This document shows positions 8,245-18,280 of a DNA stretch of 48,715 bases, in pieces (position 1 is the first letter of the stretch; every line of letters begins with the position of its first letter). Made by a program: the position numbers and the translations under genes. Where the stretch lies: NCBI GenBank assembly GCA_028691435.1, contig JAQUZG010000001.1, positions 18,206 through 66,920 of the forward strand, given 5' to 3'. The notes below the pieces were generated by a model. It was not told the origin of the DNA, ran no database searches, and saw only the letters and a program-made list of their open reading frames with translations. The DNA comes from Candidatus Iainarchaeum sp. (GTDB lineage Archaea; Iainarchaeota; Iainarchaeia; Iainarchaeales; JAAZKV01).

Positions 8245-9483
8245 ATGGATTTTTCTAATTTAAAAAAAGAAGATAATGAAATTTATAATTTAATTGAAGC
8301 TGAAAAAGATAGGCAAATGGAAGGGCTTGAATTAATAGCTAGTGAAAATATCGTTAGTAAAGCAGTTCTTGAAGCCCTAGGTTCTTATCCAGTGAACAAA
8401 TATTCTGAAGGTTATCCTGCAAAAAGATATTATAAGGGAAATGAAGTAATTGATAAAATAGAAAATATTGCAATTAGTCGTCTTAAAAAATTATTTAATG
8501 CACCTTATGCAAATGTTCAACCAAATTCTGGTTCAACAGCTAATGCTGCTGCTTATTTTGCATTCTTAAATTATGGTGACAAAATAATGGCTATGAATTT
8601 AAATCATGGTGGGCACTTAACGCATGGTCACAAAGTAAATTTTTCAGGTAAATCTTATAATTTTGTTCAATATGGTGTTGATCAAACAACTCAATTAATT
8701 GATTATGATGCTCTTTTTGAATTAGCTAGAAAAGAACGGCCAAAATTAATTGTTTCTGGGTATACTGCTTATCCAAGAGCTGTTGATTTTAAAAAGTTTA
8801 GAACTATTTGTGATGAAATTGGTGCAATTTGTATGGCAGACATTTCACATATTGCTGGTTTAATTGCTGGTGGAGAACACGAAAACCCAGTTCCCTATTT
8901 TGATGTTGTTTCAACAACTACTCATAAAACTTTAAGAGGGCCAAGAAGTGCAGTTTTAATGTGTAAACAAGAATTTGGTGAAAAAATTGATAAAGCAATT
9001 TTTCCAGGTCTTCAAGGTGGGCCACATGAACATGTGATTGCTGCTAAAGCTGTTGCATTTAAGGAAGCTCTTCAACCAGAATTCAAAAATTATGCTTCTC
9101 AAATAGTAAAAAATGCTAAAGCATTAGCTAAATATTTACAAGATTATAATTACAAGTTAGTTAGTGGCGGAACAGATACTCATTTAATTTTAGTTGATGT
9201 TAGAGCAAATGGTATTTCTGGAATAGAAGCAGAAACAGTTCTTGAAAAAGCAGGAATTTATTGTAATAAAAATACAATTCCTTTTGAAACATTTTCTCCA
9301 TGGGATCCAAGTGGAATAAGAATTGGAACAGCTGCATTAACTACGCGTGGGATGAAAGAAAATGATATGTTGTTTGTTGCAGAGCAAATTCATTTAGCTC
9401 TTCAAAATAAAAATGATGAAATTAAATTAAAAGAAATTAAAGAAAAAGTTAATTTATTTTGTAATCAATTTAAATTTTATTAA
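8245..9483 (+). CDS. glyA: Serine hydroxymethyltransferase
   Basis: ASENIVSKAVLEALGS, YSEGYPAKRYYKGNE, STTTHKTLRGPRS. Confidence 0.97.
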   Translation: MDFSNLKKEDNEIYNLIEAEKDRQMEGLELIASENIVSKAVLEALGSYPVNKYSEGYPAKRYYKGNEVIDKIENIAISRLKKLFNAPYANVQPNSGSTANAAAYFAFLNYGDKIMAMNLNHGGHLTHGHKVNFSGKSYNFVQYGVDQTTQLIDYDALFELARKERPKLIVSGYTAYPRAVDFKKFRTICDEIGAICMADISHIAGLIAGGEHENPVPYFDVVSTTTHKTLRGPRSAVLMCKQEFGEKIDKAIFPGLQGGPHEHVIAAKAVAFKEALQPEFKNYASQIVKNAKALAKYLQDYNYKLVSGGTDTHLILVDVRANGISGIEAETVLEKAGIYCNKNTIPFETFSPWDPSGIRIGTAALTTRGMKENDMLFVAEQIHLALQNKNDEIKLKEIKEKVNLFCNQFKFY

Positions 9484-9505
9484 AATATTAACTTTTTAAT
9501 AAATT

Positions 9506-9543
9506 ATTTTTTGTTTTTTGAACTATTTTTTGTTTTTTGAACT
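9506..9543. repeat. Two perfect tandem copies of a 19-bp T-rich unit
   Basis: ATTTTTTGTTTTTTGAACT at 9506-9524 and 9525-9543. Confidence 0.9.
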
Positions 9544-9615
9544 ATTTTTATTAATTTTTTATATTTTTGTATTCAATAAAGGTTTGTTTTTTGTTATTAA
9601 TGCATTGTTAAAGTA

Positions 9616-9629
9616 AGCTTTATATACTC
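9616..9629 (+). promoter_or_regulatory. TATA box of the nrdD gene
   Basis: AGCTTTATATACTC about 35-45 nt upstream of the ATG at 9661. Confidence 0.55.
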
Positions 9630-9660
9630 ATTAATCTTTATCTTTTCATCTGGTGAAAAA

Positions 9661-11658
9661 ATGGTTGAATTTGTTGTAAAACGTGATGGAAGTAAAGTAA
9701 AATTTGATGAATCAAAAATTTTTAATGCTATTTGGAAAGCTGCTAAAAGTGTTGGTGGTGATGACCAAGAAAAATCTAATTCTTTAGCAAAAATTGCTGT
9801 TGAAAGAATTAACGCAAGATTTGGTATAAATGGAATTCCAACAGTTGAACAAATGCAAGATATTGTTGAAGAAGTTTTAATTAAAGCAGGGCATGATAAA
9901 GTAGCAAAATCCTATATTCTATATCGTCATCAAAGAGAATTAATTCGAATGAAAGAATCAATGCTTTCTGATTATGAAATTATTGACTCTTACGTTTCTC
10001 AAGAAGATTGGAAGGTTAGAGAAAATTCTAACATGGCTTATTCTTTACAAGGTTTAAGAAATCATATTTCTTCTTCATTAGTTTCAAATTATTGGTTAAT
10101 GAAAATTTATCCAAGTGAAATTGGAAATGCTCATAAAACAGGAATGTTACACATTCATGATTTAAGTGAATTAAGTGTTTATTGTGTTGGTTGGGATTTA
10201 AAACAATTATTACTTGAAGGATTTAAAGGTGTTAGAGGAAAAATTTCAAGTGCTCCTGCAAAACATTTTAGAACTGCATTAGGCCAAGTAGTAAATTATT
10301 TTTATACTTTACAAGGTGAAGCTGCTGGTGCACAAGCATTTTCAAATTTTGATACACTTCTAGCTCCATTTATTAGATATGATAATTTAACAAGAAAAGA
10401 AGTAAAACAAGCGTTACAAGAATTTATTTTTAATACAAATGTCCCAACAAGAGTAGGATTTCAAACTCCATTTACAAACGTAACAATGGATTTAATTGTT
10501 CCAAAAAATATGGCAAACATCCCAGTTATAATTGGTGGAAAACCAATGGAAGCAACATATTCAGAATTTCAAGAAGAAATGAATCTTTTTAATGAAGTTT
10601 ATGCAGAAGTGATGACAGAAGGAGATGCGGATGGAAGAATTTTTACTTTTCCAATACCTACTTATAATATAACAAAAGATTTTGATTGGGATAATAAAAA
10701 TTATGATAAAATTTGGGAAATGACTGCTAAATATGGGATTCCTTATTTTGCAAATTATGTAAATTCTGACATGAGTGCAGAAGATGCAAGAAGTATGTGT
10801 TGTAGATTACGATTAGATAATAGAGAATTAACTAAACGAGGTGGAGGATTATTTGGAAGTAGTCCAATGACTGGAAGTATTGGAGTTGTGACAATTAATT
10901 TACCTCGAATTGGATATTTAGCAAAAACTGAAGAAGAATTTTTTAATAAATTAACAATTGTGATGGATTTAGCTAAAGAATCATTAATCATAAAAAGAAA
11001 AACTTTAGAAAATTATTCTACTAATGGATTATATCCATATTCATCATATTATTTAAGAGGGATGAAAGAATCTACTGGCCAATATTGGAAAAATCATTTT
11101 TCAACAATTGGATTAATTGGAATGAATGAAGCTTTAATTAATTTTTTAGGAAAAAATTTAACTCAAGAAGAAGGAGTAGAATTTGCAAAAAAAATAATGA
11201 TTTTTATGCGAGATAAATTAAGTGAATATCAAGAAGAAACTGGAGATTTATTTAATTTAGAAGCAACTCCTGGTGAAGGTACATCACATAGACTTGCAAA
11301 AATCGATAAAAAACAATATCCTGATATTATTGTTGCTAATGAAGATCAAGTAAAAAAAGGTTCACCAGCATATTATACAAATTCAAGTCAATTGCCTGTG
11401 GGATATACAAATGATTTATTTTTAGCTTTAGATAAACAAGATCCTCTTCAAACACTTTATACTGGGGGGACAGTATTTCATATTTTCTTAGGTGAAAAAT
11501 TACCTTCTGGCCAAGCTGCAAAAAATTTGGTTAGAAAAGTTACATCAAATTATGCAATGCCTTATGTTTCATTAACTCCTTCATTTAGTATTTGTCCAAT
11601 ACACGGGTACATTGCGGGAGAACATGAATTTTGTCCAATTTGTGATAAAGAAAATTAA
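9661..11658 (+). CDS. nrdD: Anaerobic ribonucleoside-triphosphate reductase, large part lacking the glycyl-radical C-terminus
   Basis: N-terminal ATP cone, NrdD core, C-terminal CPIHGYIAGEHEFCPIC metal-site region; stops before the usual SRVVGYxRP segment. Confidence 0.95.
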   Translation: MVEFVVKRDGSKVKFDESKIFNAIWKAAKSVGGDDQEKSNSLAKIAVERINARFGINGIPTVEQMQDIVEEVLIKAGHDKVAKSYILYRHQRELIRMKESMLSDYEIIDSYVSQEDWKVRENSNMAYSLQGLRNHISSSLVSNYWLMKIYPSEIGNAHKTGMLHIHDLSELSVYCVGWDLKQLLLEGFKGVRGKISSAPAKHFRTALGQVVNYFYTLQGEAAGAQAFSNFDTLLAPFIRYDNLTRKEVKQALQEFIFNTNVPTRVGFQTPFTNVTMDLIVPKNMANIPVIIGGKPMEATYSEFQEEMNLFNEVYAEVMTEGDADGRIFTFPIPTYNITKDFDWDNKNYDKIWEMTAKYGIPYFANYVNSDMSAEDARSMCCRLRLDNRELTKRGGGLFGSSPMTGSIGVVTINLPRIGYLAKTEEEFFNKLTIVMDLAKESLIIKRKTLENYSTNGLYPYSSYYLRGMKESTGQYWKNHFSTIGLIGMNEALINFLGKNLTQEEGVEFAKKIMIFMRDKLSEYQEETGDLFNLEATPGEGTSHRLAKIDKKQYPDIIVANEDQVKKGSPAYYTNSSQLPVGYTNDLFLALDKQDPLQTLYTGGTVFHIFLGEKLPSGQAAKNLVRKVTSNYAMPYVSLTPSFSICPIHGYIAGEHEFCPICDKEN

Positions 11659-11696
11659 TTAAAATTAATAAAAAAAAGAGAATTAGGGGTGGAAAA

Positions 11697-11846
11697 ATGG
11701 TAAAAACAAAATGTGAAGTATATAGTAGAGTAGTTGGGTATATTAGACCTGTTGAACAATGGAATGATGGAAAACAAGCAGAATTTAATGATAGAAAACG
11801 ATTTGATTTAAAAGATTCAAATGAAAAACAATCATCAATTTGTTGA
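11697..11846 (+). CDS. Stand-alone NrdD glycyl-radical domain, 49 aa (MVKTKCEVYSRVVGYIRPVEQWNDGKQAEFNDRKRFDLKDSNEKQSSIC)
   Basis: Own ATG preceded by AGGGGTGG; RVVGYIRPVEQWNDGKQAEFNDRK matches the conserved NrdD C-terminus; different frame from 9661..11658 and separated by 38 nt. Confidence 0.88.
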   Translation: MVKTKCEVYSRVVGYIRPVEQWNDGKQAEFNDRKRFDLKDSNEKQSSIC

Positions 11847-11971
11847 TTAGTATTTAAACACTAATTAGCATTTTATTTTGTTTGTTATTATTAAATTTAA
11901 TTATTATTTGTTTTTTTATTTTAGTGTATTAGTTTATTTTATATTGATTATTACTTTTATGTTGTGATTTT

Positions 11972-12679
11972 ATGTTTATTGGTGGTCTTGAAAAATTAAC
12001 TCTTACTGATTTTCCTGATAAAACGGCATGTATTGTTTTTTTAGTTAATTGTAATTTTAAATGTCCATTTTGTTATAACAAAGAATTAACATCAAACAAT
12101 TTATTTAAAAAATCAAAGAGAAAATTAATTCCTGAAGAAGAATTTTTTTTATTTTTAAAAGAAAATAAAAAAATGCTTGACGGTGTTGTAATAACTGGTG
12201 GCGAACCAACACTTTCTCCAGGATTAATTAATTTTATAAAAAAAATAAAAACATTTAATCTTTTAGTTAAATTAGATACTAATGGATCAAACCCGCTTAT
12301 TTTAGGACAATTAATTAATGAAAAATTAATTGATTATATTGCAATGGACATAAAATCACCTTTAGAAAATTATTCTTCTTTTGTAAGATCAAACATTTCT
12401 CAAAAATCTATTTCTGATTCAATAAATTTAATAAAGTCATCAACAATTCCTCATGAATTTAGGACAACACTTTATCCAAAATTAACTGTTGATGATTTTA
12501 AAAATATGTCAAAACTAATTGAGGGTGAAAATTGGTTTTTACAAGAATTCTGGCCAACAAATACATTTAGTTTAGCTGCTAGAAAGCTTAAACCAATGAG
12601 AAAAAATAAAATTGATAAAATAATTTCAATTTGTTCAAAATCAACAAACATAAAATTAAGAGGTTTAGATAAACAATAA
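11972..12679 (+). CDS. nrdG: Anaerobic RNR activating radical SAM protein
   Basis: LTDFPDKTACIVFLVNCNFKCPFCYN (CxxxCxxC), GVVITGGEPTL; adjacent to nrdD. Confidence 0.9.
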   Translation: MFIGGLEKLTLTDFPDKTACIVFLVNCNFKCPFCYNKELTSNNLFKKSKRKLIPEEEFFLFLKENKKMLDGVVITGGEPTLSPGLINFIKKIKTFNLLVKLDTNGSNPLILGQLINEKLIDYIAMDIKSPLENYSSFVRSNISQKSISDSINLIKSSTIPHEFRTTLYPKLTVDDFKNMSKLIEGENWFLQEFWPTNTFSLAARKLKPMRKNKIDKIISICSKSTNIKLRGLDKQ

Positions 12680-12696
12680 TTATTGGGTGAAAAATT

Positions 12697-13266
12697 ATGT
12701 TGCTTGGGATAGTTGGATTAAATGGGTCTGGTAAAGATACTTTTGCAAATTATTTAGTTTCTAAATATAATTTTTCTCATAAAGATATTGGTCAAGAGAT
12801 TCGTAATGAATTAAAAATCGCTGGGAAAAATTATTTAGATCGTGATGAAATGATTAATCATGGAAATTATATGCGTGAAAAATTTGGTGCAAATTATTTT
12901 TCAAAAAAATTAATTAATGAAAATAAACAAAAAGATTTAGTTATTTCTTCAATAAGAAATCCTTGTGAAGCAGAAGAATTAAAAAAAAATAATGGAAAAA
13001 TAATTTTTATTGATTCTCCACTTGAAATTAGATTTAGTCGATCGGTAGAAAGATCAAAATTAAAAAATTCTCATGGTGAATCAGATTTTATTAAATTTAA
13101 AGAACTTAATGATCGTGAATTAAAAAATCCTGATCCAAAAAAACAACAATTGTTAAAATGTATTGAATTAAAAGATTATGTGATCAATAATTCAAAAGAT
13201 CTAAATTGGTTACATTCTTCAATTGATGATTTAATAAAAAAAATAAAAAGTGATTTAAATGAATAA
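12697..13266 (+). CDS. UPF0200-like P-loop nucleotide kinase
   Basis: GLNGSGKDTFA Walker A and VISSIRNPCEAE typical of the archaeal UPF0200/dephospho-CoA-kinase-like family. Confidence 0.75.
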   Translation: MLLGIVGLNGSGKDTFANYLVSKYNFSHKDIGQEIRNELKIAGKNYLDRDEMINHGNYMREKFGANYFSKKLINENKQKDLVISSIRNPCEAEELKKNNGKIIFIDSPLEIRFSRSVERSKLKNSHGESDFIKFKELNDRELKNPDPKKQQLLKCIELKDYVINNSKDLNWLHSSIDDLIKKIKSDLNE

Positions 13267-13792
13267 TTATCGTCCAAATAAAGATTTATATTATTGGAAT
13301 ATCGCAAAAGAAGTTGCCCAGCGTAGTACTTGTATGAGTGTAAAAGGTGGAGCAGTAATTGTTAAAGATGATCAAATAATTTCAACTGGTTATATTGGAG
13401 CCCCAAGAGGAACAAAAGATTGTTTTGAAAGAGGAACATGTGTAAGAAGAATGATGGATATTCCATCTGGGCAAAGATATGAAATTTGTCGCTCAGTTCA
13501 TGCAGAACAAAATGCAATAATTAATGCAGCAAGAGCTGGAGTATCCTTAATTGGTGCAAGAATATATTTATATTTTGTAAAAAGAGTTAATGAAAATGAA
13601 GATAAAATTGTGTTAGCTTATCCATGTTTCATGTGTAAAAAAATGATTATTAATTCAGGAATAACAGAATTTATTGGAAATAATGAAAATGGTGAATTAG
13701 TAAAATATAATGTTTCTAATTGGGTAAATGATTGGAAAGAAAATGATCTAATTGATGATAAAATAAAATATGAAGTAAATTATAAAAAATAA
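13259..13792 (+). CDS. dCMP deaminase (ComEB-like)
   Basis: VHAEQNAIINAARAG, YPCFMCKKMIINSGI zinc deaminase motifs; overlaps the preceding ORF. Confidence 0.9.
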   Translation: MNNYRPNKDLYYWNIAKEVAQRSTCMSVKGGAVIVKDDQIISTGYIGAPRGTKDCFERGTCVRRMMDIPSGQRYEICRSVHAEQNAIINAARAGVSLIGARIYLYFVKRVNENEDKIVLAYPCFMCKKMIINSGITEFIGNNENGELVKYNVSNWVNDWKENDLIDDKIKYEVNYKK

Positions 13793-13794
13793 TT

Positions 13795-15054
13795 TTATTC
13801 ATTGATTATTTCTTTTACACTAAATTCTAAATCATTACTAAAACTATTTTCTTTAGCATAACCAAATAATTTGATTTCTTTTCCATTATTTTTTTCATTT
13901 AATTCTTGTATTATTTGATTTGCTTCTTTTTCATTAATCATTTTTTCAAAATCTTCTTTTTTTAAATTTATTAAATTTAATGCATTTTCTGAAAAGAAAT
14001 TTGCTTTTATCTGTCCACTATCATCAATAATGGTTGCAGACAAAACAGCCTTTTTTTCTCCTTTTACTTCACCACATTTTTCACAAATAATTCCATTTTC
14101 ACTAACATTCACTTTTTTTCCACATTTTTCACAAGCTAAAAAGAATAATCTTCCATCTTCAATTTTATCAACTTTTCCATTAATCATAACATTTTCATTT
14201 GTGTTTAATTCGCCAATTTCTTTTTTATTTATATTTTCTTTTAGTATTGTGTAAGTGCTTGCAACATTTCTATTTGATTTTTCAATTATTGTACTGTATC
14301 CTAAATGTAATTCAATTCCGAATAATCCTTCTTTTGTATAAGCATTTTTTATATCAATTATTTCTCCATCACTAATGCTTGATAATTCATCAGCTTTGTC
14401 ATTCCATGCTGTGGCTTTTAATAAAATTGTTTCGTCTCCAAATTGAAAGTTACATAATTTTCCTTTTCTTTCTCCACTGTTAAATTCTTTACAAGGAAAT
14501 TTTCTAACAAGTCTTCCATATGTATTAATATTATTTAAATTTGGTTTTAAATTTGATAAATTTTCAAAATTAGTTTCAGCTTTTTCAATAATATTTATTT
14601 CTCCATTAAATCCAAGAGATAATTGTTTTTTTTCATTATACATATTTACAATTGCATTATTTATACTAATTTTACTTCCTATTGTTAAATTATAATTATC
14701 AATTTGATCATTCCATATTGTTACTCTTATAGTTCCACTATCGTCTTCTAATACAAAAGATTGTAATTTTCCACTTTTTCCATTTTTTTCAAATTCTTTT
14801 GTTGGAAAAATAGTTTTAACTATTCCTTTAACTTCTATTCCTTTCATTCCATCGCTAATTTCACTAATTTTTACTTCTTTATTTACTTCTTGGTTTAATC
14901 CAAATTCTTTTCCAACCATAAACGCTGCGCCTTCTTTAGTAAGAAGCCCAGAAAATTTGTTTGTTTTTTCATTAATTAGTTCTTCTATTTCTTCATTACT
15001 CTTTCCACTTTTTTGTGATATTTCACTAATTAATTGAGTAATGTCGTTTTCCAT
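13795..15054 (-). CDS. Replication protein A-like ssDNA-binding protein (OB folds, zinc finger)
   Basis: Repeated OB-fold segments (FVLEDDSGTIRVTIWND), CEKCGKKVNVSENGIICEKCGE zinc ribbon. Confidence 0.88.
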   Translation of the reverse strand: MENDITQLISEISQKSGKSNEEIEELINEKTNKFSGLLTKEGAAFMVGKEFGLNQEVNKEVKISEISDGMKGIEVKGIVKTIFPTKEFEKNGKSGKLQSFVLEDDSGTIRVTIWNDQIDNYNLTIGSKISINNAIVNMYNEKKQLSLGFNGEINIIEKAETNFENLSNLKPNLNNINTYGRLVRKFPCKEFNSGERKGKLCNFQFGDETILLKATAWNDKADELSSISDGEIIDIKNAYTKEGLFGIELHLGYSTIIEKSNRNVASTYTILKENINKKEIGELNTNENVMINGKVDKIEDGRLFFLACEKCGKKVNVSENGIICEKCGEVKGEKKAVLSATIIDDSGQIKANFFSENALNLINLKKEDFEKMINEKEANQIIQELNEKNNGKEIKLFGYAKENSFSNDLEFSVKEIINE

Positions 15055-15208
15055 ATTTATTTAATGGACAGTACTTTTTTTAAATAAAATTGATTTTTCT
15101 TTTTTTCTTTTTAAATGTTTTCCATAATTTTTATTTTTTTACATCGTTCAATTTCTTTTCTTTTTTAATTTAGAAATCTTTTTATACTTCTCTTTTCCTA
15201 ATTACTAT

Positions 15209-15985
15209 ATGGAAGAAGGTAATGTTTATAAAAAACTAATTAAACAACTTCAAGAGGAAGCTGGTCAACTTTTCTTAGTTATTGACCCTCCAAATCAATC
15301 AGCTAAAGAAGCTGGTCAAATGGCTAAAATGGCTGAAGAAGCTGGGGCAGCTGCAATTTGTATTGGTGGAAGTCTTGGTGCACAAGGCAAATTGCTTGAT
15401 GATGCACTAATTTCAATAAAAGAACAATCAAAATTACCAACAATCTTATTTCCAGGAAACATTGCTTCAATTTCAAAAGAAGCAGATGCGATTTATTTTA
15501 TGTCTTTAATCAATAGTACTGATCCTTATTATATTTCAGGAGCACAAGTAGCATCTTGTTTTCCAATAAAAAAGTTAGGGATTGAAGTTATTCCAACAAC
15601 ATACATAGTTTGTGAACCAGGTAGAGCAGTTGGATTTATGGGTCGAGCTCATTTAGTTCCAAGAAATTTACCTTATTTAGCTGCAGCAAATGCGTTAGCT
15701 GGAAATATGATGGGTTCAAAATTAATAATTCTTGAATCTGGTGGGGGTGCACCAGAACCAGTAACAAAAGAAATGATTGCATATACAAAAAAATCAATAG
15801 ACGTTCCATTAATTATTGCCGGTGGAGTAAATAAACCAGAATATGCTAAAGAATGTATTGCAAGCGGAGCAGATATAGTTCATGTTGGCTCAGCAATAGA
15901 AAAAGCAGGCAGTGAAAAAGAAGCACTTAATAGATTAAAGAAACTTTGTCTTGCTGTAAAAGAAGGCGCAAAATTAAAAAAATAA
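15209..15985 (+). CDS. Geranylgeranylglyceryl phosphate synthase
   Basis: LFLVIDPPNQS, ILFPGN, YIVCEPGRAVGFMGRA, LIIAGGVNKPE, HVGSAIE. Confidence 0.92.
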   Translation: MEEGNVYKKLIKQLQEEAGQLFLVIDPPNQSAKEAGQMAKMAEEAGAAAICIGGSLGAQGKLLDDALISIKEQSKLPTILFPGNIASISKEADAIYFMSLINSTDPYYISGAQVASCFPIKKLGIEVIPTTYIVCEPGRAVGFMGRAHLVPRNLPYLAAANALAGNMMGSKLIILESGGGAPEPVTKEMIAYTKKSIDVPLIIAGGVNKPEYAKECIASGADIVHVGSAIEKAGSEKEALNRLKKLCLAVKEGAKLKK

Positions 15986-16010
15986 TTTATTCTATTTTTT
16001 ATTTTAAAAT

Positions 16011-16568
16011 TTATTTAACTTTTTGATGTTTATGTTTTAATTGTTCTATTTTTTCACTAGTTAATATTAAGTCACCATTTTTAAATTCAACAAATCCAAA
16101 TGACTTATAATATTCTCTTAATTCTTTATCTGCTGGAAAAATAATTATATCATAATTTTCTTTAAAAGTTTTAAATCCGATTTGTATTGCTTCATCTAAA
16201 AACATTCTAAATATTTCTCTTCCTTTTTTTTCTTTTGCATATCTATAAAGTCCAATTTGCGATATGTTTACTGCTTTATGATATGAATCAATTTTCATTA
16301 CTCCATAACCAAAAGGACGTACATTTGTTACATCTCTAATTTTTACAAAATAACTATTTTTACCAGGTATTCTTCGTCTAGATATTCCAAAAACTTCGCC
16401 AATTTCATTTTCATATATTCTCATAGGCTTATTTAATTTTGTAAATCTAAGTTTTTTTCTCAATCTAATTTGTCTATTTAATCCAGATTCTTCAACAATT
16501 TTTTTTCTTCTAATTGTTCTTTTGACTCGCCTAATCCCTTTTTTTATTCGAGGTATAAGGTTAACCAT
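16011..16568 (-). CDS. GNAT-like protein with basic N-terminus
   Basis: C-terminal pattern AIQIGFKTFKENYDIIIFPADKELREYYKSFGF typical of an acetyltransferase fold. Confidence 0.45.
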   Translation of the reverse strand: MVNLIPRIKKGIRRVKRTIRRKKIVEESGLNRQIRLRKKLRFTKLNKPMRIYENEIGEVFGISRRRIPGKNSYFVKIRDVTNVRPFGYGVMKIDSYHKAVNISQIGLYRYAKEKKGREIFRMFLDEAIQIGFKTFKENYDIIIFPADKELREYYKSFGFVEFKNGDLILTSEKIEQLKHKHQKVK

Positions 16569-16576
16569 AATTTGAC

Positions 16577-17470
16577 CTACAAATTTAATTCTTTTATTGT
16601 TTCATTAATTGCGGATTCTTGAGAATATTCTTGTACATATCCAATTTTTTTAATTTTATTTGTGTTATAATTTCGCTCTTTACTAATGTGTCTAATATTT
16701 TCTTTATTGATTATTTTTTTACCTGTAATTTTTCCAATAATTAATGCAATAAATGTTGGAATTGTTCTAACATTTTCTTTTCCAGTTAATTTCTTTTTTA
16801 CAATTCTACAAAAGTCTATTAAACTAATTTTTTCTTTATCACTTGCTAAATATATTTCATTATTTTTTCCATTTTCAAGAATTTTTATAATTAAATTAGC
16901 TAAATTTAAAACATAAATTATTTGAAATTTATTTAATCCATTAGATGTTAATGGAAAATTTTTCTTAAGCAACTTAAACATGCTTCTCCAATAATCATTT
17001 GGTCCAAAAATCATTGCACTTCTAATAATATTAAATTCAATTTTTTTACTATTTTTAAAAAGTAATTTTTCTCCTTCTACTTTACTTTTTTCATATTCAT
17101 TTTCTGGATTAATTTCAGTTTCTTCATCTATTTGTCCTTTAGTAAATCCATAAACTGCAGTAGATGACAAAAAAACAATTTTTTTTACTTTTTCTTCTAT
17201 TGCACACTCAATTAAATTTTTTGTTCCAGTTACATTTATATCATATAAGTTTGGATTTGTGTTTTCAATTATACCTGCAAGATGTATGACTGCATCAACA
17301 CATGCAAGTTTTTTACTTAATTGTTTTTTATCTAAAATGTCAAGTCCGTTTGAAATATCAAATTCAATTACTTTGTAATTTTTTTCTTTTAATTTTTTAA
17401 CAACTTCTCTTCCAAGAAATCCATTTGAACCAGTCACCATTATTTTTTTGTATTTCATTTTTTTCACCAT
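16577..17470 (-). CDS. NAD-dependent epimerase/dehydratase (extended SDR)
   Basis: MVTGSNGFLGREVV, VIHLAG, FLSSTAVYG, YEKSKVEGE. Confidence 0.9.
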   Translation of the reverse strand: MVKKMKYKKIMVTGSNGFLGREVVKKLKEKNYKVIEFDISNGLDILDKKQLSKKLACVDAVIHLAGIIENTNPNLYDINVTGTKNLIECAIEEKVKKIVFLSSTAVYGFTKGQIDEETEINPENEYEKSKVEGEKLLFKNSKKIEFNIIRSAMIFGPNDYWRSMFKLLKKNFPLTSNGLNKFQIIYVLNLANLIIKILENGKNNEIYLASDKEKISLIDFCRIVKKKLTGKENVRTIPTFIALIIGKITGKKIINKENIRHISKERNYNTNKIKKIGYVQEYSQESAINETIKELNL

Positions 17471-18270
17471 AGAAATTTAATAAATTCTGGAAATACTATT
17501 GCAAGTGTTACTCCAATACAAATGAATGGGCCAAATTTGGGTAAATTTCTTAATACATAAATTTGACTAATTTTATTTGTCCTTAATAATTTTAATTCTT
17601 TTTCACCTATAAGTATCTTTCCATAAAGTAATTTTTTTATTTTTTTATTATTTTTTTCTCCAACTATTTCATCTTCTTCTAAATCTTTTAATTTAACTTT
17701 AACTTCAAAAAAATTGTCTTTGATTTGTTCTTGGATAATTAAATAAATTATTCCAAATATAAAAATAATTCCAAAAAAACAAAGTGTATTAAATTTTATA
17801 ATTCCAAATTGTAAATTAATATATGAATAAACTATAAAAAAAATAATTATTATTAGTCCATTAAAAATTCCTTTTTTATTTTTTTCAAAATCAAATCCAA
17901 TTTTTACACATTTAATAAAATAATAAGTTGAATAAAAAACTAAAGCACTAATTGCACTAATAAAAAATATGCTTATTAAAAAATAAATATTGTTAAATGG
18001 GTTAAGTAAAGCAATTGCAGTAAATAATTTAACATCTCCCCCGCCAATTTTACCCAATTTGTATGTGATTAATAAAAAAATAAAAATCAAAATTCCACTA
18101 ACTAAATTAAACCAATTGTTTTGAGTTAATCCAATAAAAATAGAAATAATTAATCCAATAAAAATTAAAGGTAAAGTTAACCAATCATAAATATATCCAG
18201 TTTTTGCGTCAGTGTATGATGCAATTAAACTAGAAATAATTAAAATTCCACTTTCTATCAAAGCAATCAT
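17464..18270 (-). CDS. A24-family prepilin/preflagellin peptidase
   Basis: YTDAKTGYIYDWLTLPL and IGGGDVKLF aspartyl motifs with multiple TM segments. Confidence 0.88.
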   Translation of the reverse strand: MIALIESGILIISSLIASYTDAKTGYIYDWLTLPLIFIGLIISIFIGLTQNNWFNLVSGILIFIFLLITYKLGKIGGGDVKLFTAIALLNPFNNIYFLISIFFISAISALVFYSTYYFIKCVKIGFDFEKNKKGIFNGLIIIIFFIVYSYINLQFGIIKFNTLCFFGIIFIFGIIYLIIQEQIKDNFFEVKVKLKDLEEDEIVGEKNNKKIKKLLYGKILIGEKELKLLRTNKISQIYVLRNLPKFGPFICIGVTLAIVFPEFIKFLW

Positions 18271-18280
18271 TTATCCACCA

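Noticed and set aside
10755-11521. Minus-strand ORFs inside nrdD (10755..10991, 11336..11521)
   Set aside because: Antisense to conserved NrdD sequence; shadow ORFs.
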